From NCBI GenBank assembly GCA_943328915.2, contig CALQBW020000009.1, positions 1 to 39,174 of the forward strand: DNA of 39,174 bases. The letters run 5' to 3'. The notes under the pieces were generated by a model. The model ran no database searches, was not told the DNA's origin, and saw nothing but the letters and a program-made list of their open reading frames with translations. Source of the stretch: Singulisphaera sp. GP187. Its GTDB lineage: Bacteria > Chloroflexota > Chloroflexia > Chloroflexales > Roseiflexaceae. A program made the position numbers and the translations under genes. Shown here in pieces: positions 32,782 to 39,174 of the stretch; position 1 is the stretch's first letter; the number at the start of each line of letters is the position of its first letter.

Positions 32782-33642
32782 TTAAAATCCCAACCGATAG
32801 ACACGGCGTGCGTTGTCTACCCATAATTTTCGTTTGGCTTTGTCACTCAATGATGCAGTCAATTCATCAACCGTCTGCACCCACTCCGTATAATTCGTTG
32901 ATTGTAACGAAACAGGCCAATCACCACCAACCATGATGCGGTTTTCACCAAACTCGCTGATGACATGTTCCACATACGGTACCAAATCTTCAGGTCGCCA
33001 GGCACTGTGGTCGGCTTCAGTGGTCATGCCACTGATTTTGCACACCACGTTGGGGAGTTTTGCCATTGCTTTTATTTGTTTCTTCCCTGGCTCAAGTTGA
33101 TGACCTTTAATCTCAGGCTTGGCCACATGATCAAGGATGAATTGTACTTGTGGGACTTTCTTGACAAGTTCGATTGCCGCAGGCAATTGATGATGGAAAA
33201 TACAAATATCAAAGCTCAATCCATATTCTGCGAGTAATTCCACACCACGTACCACTTCCGGGCGGATGGCAAAATTGGCATCTGATTCCCCTTGGAACAA
33301 GCGTCGCACTCCTTTGATACGGGGACCAATCGCGGTCAATGCCGAATAATAGGCTCGCGTTTGCTCACCGAATTCCACCGGTGCAGCCGCAACGATACCT
33401 TTGAGCTTCGGCAATTGACGAGCAACAGTGTTGATGTATTGTGCTTCGAGCAAACTATATTGCGGTTCTACCGCAACTTCAACATAAACCATTGCTTCAA
33501 TGCTCACGTCACGGGTATGTTGGGCAAATTCCTCACCCATAAACCGAGCGTTGATTAGCGGAGCATTGTCGAGCCACGACATACGAAAATATTGTGGATC
33601 CCATAAATGCACATGTGTATCAACAATTCCAAAATTCGGCAT
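32782..33642 (-). CDS. Amidohydrolase-2 family hydrolase, L-fuconolactonase-like
   Basis: 286-residue TIM-barrel hydrolase of the COG3618 type, which includes L-fuconolactonase and related sugar-lactone hydrolases. Metal-site landmarks: H10-x-H12 in VDTHVHLWD, ILDHVAKPEI, and the Asp of MVGGDWPVS near residue 240. LWD directly after the first motif is typical of this group. AAGGGG lies before the ATG. The gene follows the permease by 154 nt with its own candidate promoter and lies in the operon with L-fuconate dehydratase; hydrolysis of L-fucono-lactone to L-fuconate would feed that enzyme. Related lactones (galactono-, rhamnono-) remain possible. Confidence 0.85.
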   Translation of the reverse strand: MPNFGIVDTHVHLWDPQYFRMSWLDNAPLINARFMGEEFAQHTRDVSIEAMVYVEVAVEPQYSLLEAQYINTVARQLPKLKGIVAAAPVEFGEQTRAYYSALTAIGPRIKGVRRLFQGESDANFAIRPEVVRGVELLAEYGLSFDICIFHHQLPAAIELVKKVPQVQFILDHVAKPEIKGHQLEPGKKQIKAMAKLPNVVCKISGMTTEADHSAWRPEDLVPYVEHVISEFGENRIMVGGDWPVSLQSTNYTEWVQTVDELTASLSDKAKRKLWVDNARRVYRLGF

Positions 33643-33740
33643 AGCGTGCCCCTTAATTTCATTATCGAAGCAAACCGGAATAAACCAACCAGAGAAGGCA
33701 ACGGTCTAAATAATCTCCCTATTTCAGCCAGGAAATTATG

Positions 33741-33768
33741 AGTTTATTATCTATTATTTTGCCGTCAA
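33741..33768 (-). promoter_or_regulatory. Candidate promoter for the amidohydrolase
   Basis: Minus strand TTGACG (33763-33768), 16-bp spacer, TAAACT (33741-33746). It lies in the 154-nt gap after the permease, about 100 nt ahead of the ATG at 33642. Confidence 0.35.
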
Positions 33769-33796
33769 ATTGTGAATCCTGTGTGACGAAATGGTG

Positions 33797-35359
33797 TCAT
33801 TTTGGCAAATGTCGTGGACGAGCAATCAAATGCGCACCGACCATCACCAACACACAAACAATTATTAACACAACCGCCAATGCCGCTGCCATTGCATAGT
33901 TTGTTGCACCAGGACGGCTTAGTAGCCTTGCCAAAAACAGTGGTGCGGTGGGTGTATCGGGTCGGCTGAGGAGTAATGCAGCCGCAAAGTCGCCGAGAGA
34001 TACCGCAAATGCAAACAATCCAGCGGCCACAAACGCCCGACGAAGTAACGGCAATGTGACACTCCACCATTGCCGAAGTGGTGATGCCCCAAGGGTAGCT
34101 GCCACTACCACATGTGATGACCCTAATTGATCCCGCGCGAGGGTCAATTGACGGCTGACCAATGGCAGTGCCAACACCACATGCGCCATAATAATCAACC
34201 AGCCTGCGTGCAGAAACCCTAGCGGACCAAACCACAATATGTAGCCCAGTCCAAATGTCACACCACTCACCCCCAACGGAATCATCGCCACCCGACGCCA
34301 CCAGCGTTGACCACTCGTAAACCCCCATCCAATGCATACCGTCAAAATTGCGACCATAAAGGCAATCCAAAGCGAACGCCATACTGCTGCAAGAGGCGAC
34401 ACAAATAAGCCACTTCCGCGCACTGGAAGGGCTAATAAATGGTATGCATGGCTCCAATTATTTGGCACCCATGCCCGCACTATCAATAACCCATACGGCC
34501 CTGTATACAGACCTACAGTGACCAGTAGGCTAGCACCCGCCAGCCACCATCCCCACCCTCGAGAAACCGGCTGCAGCGAACGAATTTGGATAGCAATTGG
34601 AATCTGCCGCTGCATTCGATCAGCCACCCATACCAGCACAATACTCATACACAATTGCCATATCGCAAGTGTGGCTGCAATATCAAGGCGCAAAAATTGA
34701 CTTGTTTGCCGCCAAATTTCCACTTCAAGCGAGGGGACACGGCCGCCACCGAGTAACAACACAACACCAAAACTGCCAAAGCAATAGAGAAAAACCAACA
34801 ACATACCAGCGAGTAATGACGGCCAAATGAGGGGGATTATAATAGTGACCATGCGACGCCAAGCAGTTGCACCCAACGTCGATGCCGCTGCTTCGTAGCG
34901 GCTGGCAATCCCCTGCCACGCATCAACCATGAACCGCACCAACACTCCGCTGTTGTACCAGACATGGGCGATTAGCACGACCGCCAACCCTTGTGGTACC
35001 TCAAGCCCCAATACCGTCGCACACCATGTTTGTGGGGCACACAACGTAGTAACAATGGTTGCTGCTACAGGCGTAGGAATTACAAACGGCACACTTACTG
35101 CTAACCATGCACTCGTCGCAAGTAATCCTGGTCGACGCATCATTGCCCAGGCAATTGGGATGGCACAACACACGGCTAGCACCGTAGAAAGCATCGCCTG
35201 CATACATGTCGCAACCACAATTTGGGCCATACGCACGACCGTCGCTTGATCGAGAAATCCTATCCCACGCCAAAATACGGTCAGCAATGGCATGATGACG
35301 CCTACTGCTACCCCAAAGATGACAAGGCTACGCCCAAACCATTGCCAACGTATCGTCAC
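33797..35359 (-). CDS. Fused ABC permease, ThiP/FbpB type
   Basis: 520-residue permease with two fused transmembrane domains (about 12 hydrophobic segments), the layout of ThiP (thiamine) and FbpB (Fe3+) permeases. Each half has an EAA loop: EAAASTLGATAWRRMVTIII (about 158-177) and VVAATLGASPLRQWWSVTLP (about 405-424). The start is GTG 35359, directly abutting the TAA of L-fuconate dehydratase, with AGAGGG upstream. No ATPase or binding protein is seen on either side, only enzymes, so partners must be elsewhere, or upstream beyond the window. ThiP-type resemblance does not prove thiamine transport. Confidence 0.88.
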   Translation of the reverse strand: MTIRWQWFGRSLVIFGVAVGVIMPLLTVFWRGIGFLDQATVVRMAQIVVATCMQAMLSTVLAVCCAIPIAWAMMRRPGLLATSAWLAVSVPFVIPTPVAATIVTTLCAPQTWCATVLGLEVPQGLAVVLIAHVWYNSGVLVRFMVDAWQGIASRYEAAASTLGATAWRRMVTIIIPLIWPSLLAGMLLVFLYCFGSFGVVLLLGGGRVPSLEVEIWRQTSQFLRLDIAATLAIWQLCMSIVLVWVADRMQRQIPIAIQIRSLQPVSRGWGWWLAGASLLVTVGLYTGPYGLLIVRAWVPNNWSHAYHLLALPVRGSGLFVSPLAAVWRSLWIAFMVAILTVCIGWGFTSGQRWWRRVAMIPLGVSGVTFGLGYILWFGPLGFLHAGWLIIMAHVVLALPLVSRQLTLARDQLGSSHVVVAATLGASPLRQWWSVTLPLLRRAFVAAGLFAFAVSLGDFAAALLLSRPDTPTAPLFLARLLSRPGATNYAMAAALAVVLIIVCVLVMVGAHLIARPRHLPK

Positions 35360-36679
35360 TTATTTCCCTCTGCCAAGCGCTTGCCACACGGGCCCATCGG
35401 GATATTTATAGGCTTCAATTGTTGCGGCTTTCATTTCGATGCTGTATCCAGGTAATTGGGGTGGCATGTAATGCGCGTTGCGGATCACACACGGTTCGAC
35501 GAAGTGCTCGTGCAAGTGATCGACGTATTCAATCACCCGTCCTGCGGTACTCCCTGTCACAGCAACGAAATCAAATAGTGATAAATGTTGGACATACTCA
35601 CACAAGCCGACCCCACCGGCATGCGGACAAACAGGCACATCAAATTTTGCCGCCATCAAAATTATTGCCAAGACTTCGTTGACGCCACCCACGCGGCACG
35701 CATCGATTTGGCAAAACGAAATGGCATTCGCTTGTAGTAATTGCTTGAACATAATCCGGTTTTGGACATGCTCACCAGTCGCAACGCCAATCGGTGCGAC
35801 GCCCCGGGCTATTGCTGCATGCCCCAATACATCATCAGGGCTGGTGGGCTCTTCAATCCACAACGGATGAAATGGTTGAAGATGTTGCATCCATTCAATG
35901 GCTTGGGGCACATCCCAGACTTGATTTGCATCGACCATCAAAAAACGATCTGGCCCAATTACGTCGCGGATCACGCCGGCACGACGTACATCAGAGGCTA
36001 TGTCGATACCCACTTTCATCTTAATATGGGTAAAACCAGCAGCAATTGCTTCGTGGCATAATTGCCGCACTTTTTCGTCACTATACCCAATCCATCCGGC
36101 AGAAGTCGTGTACGCAGGATACCCGTTGGCTTGCATGGCGGCAATTCTCGCTGCTTTTTGGGGGACTGATTTTGTAAGAATTCCAAGGGCTTCGGCGGGT
36201 GTTAAGGCATCACTGATGTAGCGGAACGGGATACAACGCACCAATTCGGCCGGCGACATGTCAACCAGCAATCGCCATAACGGTTTGCCTTCGACACGGG
36301 CATATAAATCCCAAACCGCATTGACCACTGCAGCCACGGCAAGATGCACTACCCCTTTTTCAGGACCAACCCAGCGCAATTGACTGTCCCCCACCATTTC
36401 ATACCAAAACGCACCTAAGTCGGCAGTAATAGTCGCTAAATCACGTCCGACCAAGCGTTCTGCCAGGGTTTGCGCAGCTGCAACACACCATTCGTTGCCC
36501 CGGCCGATGGTAAAGGTTAACCCATATCCAGCAAATTCAGGGTGATTCGTGTGGAGCATCACATACGTTGCCGAATAATCGGGATCGCGATTCATAGCGT
36601 CAGAACCATCGAGATTCAATGATGTCGGGAAACGGATGTCGAACGTTTGGACCTTGGTAATAATAATTGGTGTCGTCAT
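35360..36679 (-). CDS. L-fuconate dehydratase (enolase superfamily)
   Basis: 439-residue member of the enolase superfamily, mandelate-racemase subgroup, dehydrating L-fuconate to 2-keto-3-deoxy-L-fuconate. The N-terminal capping domain begins VQTFDIRFPTSLNLDGSDA, a hallmark of FucD. The barrel has K220-M-K222 in HIKMKVG, metal ligands Asp (MVDANQVWD), Glu (IEEPTSPDD), Glu (ATGEHVQNR), and the catalytic His in CPHAGGVGLCEYVQH, as in characterised FucD. GAGGAA precedes the ATG; the S15 hydrolase stop lies 12 nt upstream and the permease begins immediately after. Points to non-phosphorylating L-fucose catabolism; fucose dehydrogenase is not in the window. Confidence 0.93.
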   Translation of the reverse strand: MTTPIIITKVQTFDIRFPTSLNLDGSDAMNRDPDYSATYVMLHTNHPEFAGYGLTFTIGRGNEWCVAAAQTLAERLVGRDLATITADLGAFWYEMVGDSQLRWVGPEKGVVHLAVAAVVNAVWDLYARVEGKPLWRLLVDMSPAELVRCIPFRYISDALTPAEALGILTKSVPQKAARIAAMQANGYPAYTTSAGWIGYSDEKVRQLCHEAIAAGFTHIKMKVGIDIASDVRRAGVIRDVIGPDRFLMVDANQVWDVPQAIEWMQHLQPFHPLWIEEPTSPDDVLGHAAIARGVAPIGVATGEHVQNRIMFKQLLQANAISFCQIDACRVGGVNEVLAIILMAAKFDVPVCPHAGGVGLCEYVQHLSLFDFVAVTGSTAGRVIEYVDHLHEHFVEPCVIRNAHYMPPQLPGYSIEMKAATIEAYKYPDGPVWQALGRGK

Positions 36680-36691
36680 ATTTTCCTCGTT

Positions 36692-38680
36692 CTAGTTACC
36701 ATCACGGAGGATTCGATTGCTCCGCTGGGTTTCGATTTGCAACACATCGCCTTCATAGGCACGAATCTGATTGGTCACGATAAAGTGGGTGGCGTCGCAC
36801 CGCACTTCGCTCCAGGTTTCGACCCGGGTTTGCCAGGCACCACGCCCCACACAAATCGTATGTTCACTCACGGTACGGGCACTCAATGGGTCAGTGACAT
36901 CAATAAAATAGCGATCTGCCGACTGATGGTCATAGATTAAACCATCGGCAAGTTGAAAGGCTCCGTGATCGTTTTCGTCGTGCAGTGCCCAAGTTTGTTT
37001 CATCTGATCAAATCGTTCATAACGCTGGCGTTGATCGACCCGCAACTGCATGACTCCTACTTCGGGCGTCATTGCTGGTGGCGCAAATTGCCCCGCTGTC
37101 GCATCACTTGGTTGTGGCGTCCGTATCGGTAATTCCAGGGATGACCGCGCGGGATCTATCGTCAGCGTCACGGGAACCGGTGATGGCCAGGCATGTGGCC
37201 AATACGACGGTGATACTGCCACCCGCCAATGATGTCCTACCGGCAAACAGTATCCGGCGGCATTGAGGGTAATAATTACAGATTCGAATTGGCCAGGATT
37301 CATATCGAATACTGCGGCGTGCCCATGGCGATGGGTGAGATTGAGCAGCCCTCGACTTACCAACAGCGACCGACCATCCGGCGCAACATCACACAATCTC
37401 ACCACCAGCATCGCTTTGGGTTGATCGCTCGCCACGCATAACGTCACCTGGGGAAACCCGAGGATTACCTGTGCACAGTCGCCCACTGGTAAATCAGCAC
37501 ACCACGACCGACCATCTTCACCGCGCTGGTCGCGAGCATAATCCCCTGGGATAGCATATGAACACCACATCCCCGCATCAGCTCCACTGCGCAAATCAGT
37601 CCCTACCCGTGCCACAGGTTTTTGTGGGCCAAGTACGTACGAAGCACATTGCTGTGCTGGATTTGGCCAAATTGGGTCGCCCACCCATTCCCCGGGACGG
37701 GTGTCGTACCACGGCTCAGGATCCACCCAATCTTGAATATAACTCGTCAACATTGGACCATCCATAATATCGGTTGGCGCACCATTAAGCCAATGATTCC
37801 ACCACTTGAGCGCTTCAGCTTGGAAGCCAATCGCTGGTCCAGGCAACCCTACTTCGGGGTATTTATGGGCCCATGGTCCTACCAAGCCCTTCCGTGGGAC
37901 ATGAAGCCCTGCCAACAAGCGAAACACTGCATTGGTATAGCCGTCAGCCCACCCACCGACTGCATACACGGGGCAAGTAATTTGACTAAAATCTTCGCAA
38001 ACAGACCCTTGTTTCCAATATGCATCGCGGCGTTGATGGGCCAACCACGTTTCAATATATGCCGGAGATTCTTGAATGCGCGAAAGCCACATTTCTTTCC
38101 ATTGGTCACCAACAACTGCCGGGTCCGCAGGTCGGCTATTGAACGCCAACATCACTGAAGCCCACGGCAACATGTCGACTGCCAGCATGCAACCGCCCAT
38201 ATAATGGACATCATCGGCATAGCGGTCATCAGTAGAACAGACCGTAATAATTGCTTTGAGGGCAGGTGGGCGTCGCGCCGCTACCTGGAGCGCATTAAAT
38301 CCACCCCACGAAATCCCAAACATCCCGACATTGCCATTACACCATGGCTGCGTCGCAAGCCATGCAATCACTTCGCATGCATCAATTTGTTCTTGAGGTA
38401 AATATTCATCATACAAAATTCCATCCGAGTCGCCGCTGCCACGCATATCAACTCGCACCGCCGCCAAGCCATGAGCTGCGAGATAGGGATGGCGGATCAT
38501 ATCGCGGCGCACCGTGCCATCGCTACGACGGTACGGCAAATACTCAAGTACTGCAGGTATAGGCTTGGCCCGCTTGCGTGGCAGATAAATACGCGCCGCC
38601 AACCGAGTTCCATCGGATAACGGAATCCAAACAGGATCAAGGCATCTCACATCGTCGAGCAACTCCGGGTAGTCATTCAT
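36692..38680 (-). CDS. CocE/NonD-family hydrolase (S15-type)
   Basis: 662-residue alpha/beta-hydrolase related to X-Pro dipeptidyl-peptidases and CocE acyl esterases. N-terminal domain PAVLEYLPYRRSD, AAVRVDMRGSGDSDG, nucleophile Ser in GMFGISWGGFNA, Asp in VGGWADGYTN and His in GPWAHKYPE; the C-terminal half (about 300 on) is the jelly-roll domain of the family. Start at ATG 38680, where GAGG lies 7 nt upstream; it overlaps the amine-oxidase stop by 8 nt, so translation is coupled. The 12 open codons before ATG 38680 lie within the upstream gene. Peptidase and esterase activity cannot be told apart. Confidence 0.9.
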   Translation of the reverse strand: MNDYPELLDDVRCLDPVWIPLSDGTRLAARIYLPRKRAKPIPAVLEYLPYRRSDGTVRRDMIRHPYLAAHGLAAVRVDMRGSGDSDGILYDEYLPQEQIDACEVIAWLATQPWCNGNVGMFGISWGGFNALQVAARRPPALKAIITVCSTDDRYADDVHYMGGCMLAVDMLPWASVMLAFNSRPADPAVVGDQWKEMWLSRIQESPAYIETWLAHQRRDAYWKQGSVCEDFSQITCPVYAVGGWADGYTNAVFRLLAGLHVPRKGLVGPWAHKYPEVGLPGPAIGFQAEALKWWNHWLNGAPTDIMDGPMLTSYIQDWVDPEPWYDTRPGEWVGDPIWPNPAQQCASYVLGPQKPVARVGTDLRSGADAGMWCSYAIPGDYARDQRGEDGRSWCADLPVGDCAQVILGFPQVTLCVASDQPKAMLVVRLCDVAPDGRSLLVSRGLLNLTHRHGHAAVFDMNPGQFESVIITLNAAGYCLPVGHHWRVAVSPSYWPHAWPSPVPVTLTIDPARSSLELPIRTPQPSDATAGQFAPPAMTPEVGVMQLRVDQRQRYERFDQMKQTWALHDENDHGAFQLADGLIYDHQSADRYFIDVTDPLSARTVSEHTICVGRGAWQTRVETWSEVRCDATHFIVTNQIRAYEGDVLQIETQRSNRILRDGN

Positions 38681-39174
38681 GTGCCGCCTCAATCTCAGCC
38701 ACCGCACGCCAGCCACTAGTTATTGCTCCATGGACACTAGCGGCATGACCGTCAAGGGCGGTGGCTTCGCCGGCGAAATGGACCCGACCATGATGCGCCG
38801 CCAAAGCAGGACGCAGGCCATGAGCACCGACAGACACCGAGCTATATGCCCCGAGACTCCACGGATCGACTGACCAATTAATCATGCGCCATCCTACCAG
38901 TTGTTCACGCACTTGCTCACCAAATACGGCAGAAAGGAGATCGAGACAGGTGGCTACTGGGTCATTGTCTGCAGCAATATTGGCTGCCCGTGGTCCCGTA
39001 AAAAAGCCCATAAGGTAGGGAGCGCCTGGCGCTGCCGTCCACCACACAGGAGCTGGGTCAACCAAGCTAAAAAAACTTGCCGTTTCATCCCAAAAACGTT
39101 CACGAAAGCGCAATGCAATTTTGATGCCACCGTGCATATCCATTTGCCGAATTGCATGCATTTATTCAGCAGAC
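38673..39174 (-). pseudogene. Flavin amine oxidase, C-terminal part, frame broken at the window edge
   Basis: The last 160 residues of a monoamine/polyamine-oxidase-type flavoprotein: GGIKIALRFRERFWDE, then PYLMGFFTGPRA, and the FAD-binding end VHFAGEATALDGHAASVHGA. The FAD Rossmann motif would be beyond the window. A TAA (39162-39164, minus strand) sits in frame just before MHAIRQ, while the -strand reading two bases over gives LLNK up to the same point, so LLNK-HAIRQM would be continuous with a 2-base deletion or 1-base insertion near the TGCATGCA duplication. So the gene is probably frameshifted (or the sequence has an error there). Its stop overlaps the CocE-like start. It could be a separate small ORF from ATG 39161. 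Confidence 0.6.

Noticed and set aside
33765-34457. 230-residue ORF in another frame of the ABC permease
   Set aside because: Cys/Trp/Gly-rich out-of-frame reading of a strongly recognised permease.
1-39174. tRNA, rRNA, CRISPR, insertion sequences, prophage genes
   Set aside because: None seen by eye: no cloverleaf with a T-loop GTTCRA in gaps, no spaced direct repeat array, no transposase or integrase motifs.

Overview
The window looks like a piece of a Chloroflexota chromosome, probably class Chloroflexia (a Herpetosiphon-like lineage would fit). This is inference from gene content and style: Tat-type lipoprotein binding proteins with Ala/Pro/Thr-rich linkers, a CxxC-x17-CxxC zinc-ribbon protein, a Thr/Pro-tailed RodZ-like protein, a UvsE-like nuclease, and intermediate GC by eye. 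No phylogenetic marker was searched. There is no sign of phage, insertion sequences, CRISPR or RNA genes.

Left part (1-6300): the 3' end of a Gfo/Idh/MocA dehydrogenase followed by a RidA-like protein; gltX converging on mnmE across a shared hairpin; an AT-rich stretch (4144-5120) holding a Fur-box-like palindrome and what looks like a decayed membrane-protein gene; then a protein fusing a complete response-regulator receiver to a RodZ-type HTH, one membrane helix and a Thr/Pro tail. 6365-11299 (minus): an ABC importer operon (Tat lipoprotein, two permeases, ATPase) ending in a HAD phosphatase, with a stable hairpin after the binding-protein gene.

Middle (11581-25735): a Cys/Met-metabolism PLP enzyme and a YycJ-like metallo-beta-lactamase protein; a UvsE-like endonuclease with an uncharacterised partner; a membrane-anchored esterase; a translationally coupled sugar operon on the minus strand (galT, an inositol-monophosphatase-family protein, and a GHMP kinase resembling plant L-arabinokinase more than classical GalK); thiamine pyrophosphokinase; a zinc-ribbon protein with a long leader; a K+-independent-type H+-pyrophosphatase; and two coupled paralogous membrane proteins with shared His/Asp motifs that I cannot assign.

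Right part (25733-39174): on the minus strand, a lipoprotein with four carboxypeptidase-regulatory-like repeats and a DUF4015-type putative glycosidase domain, then an atypical histidine-kinase-like membrane protein coupled to a class B penicillin-binding protein and hisB; an FAD oxidoreductase on plus; then a minus-strand catabolic operon (amine-oxidase C-terminus with a broken frame, CocE/S15 hydrolase, L-fuconate dehydratase, a fused ThiP-type permease lacking local partners, and a fuconolactonase-like amidohydrolase with its own candidate promoter).

The most interesting candidates are the His/Asp membrane paralog pair, the arabinokinase-like/IMPase/galT cassette, the receiver-RodZ fusion, and the kinase-like/PBP pair. 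Operons are tightly packed, with 1-14 nt overlaps, and several promoters appear to use an extended -10 (TGnTAnAAT or close).
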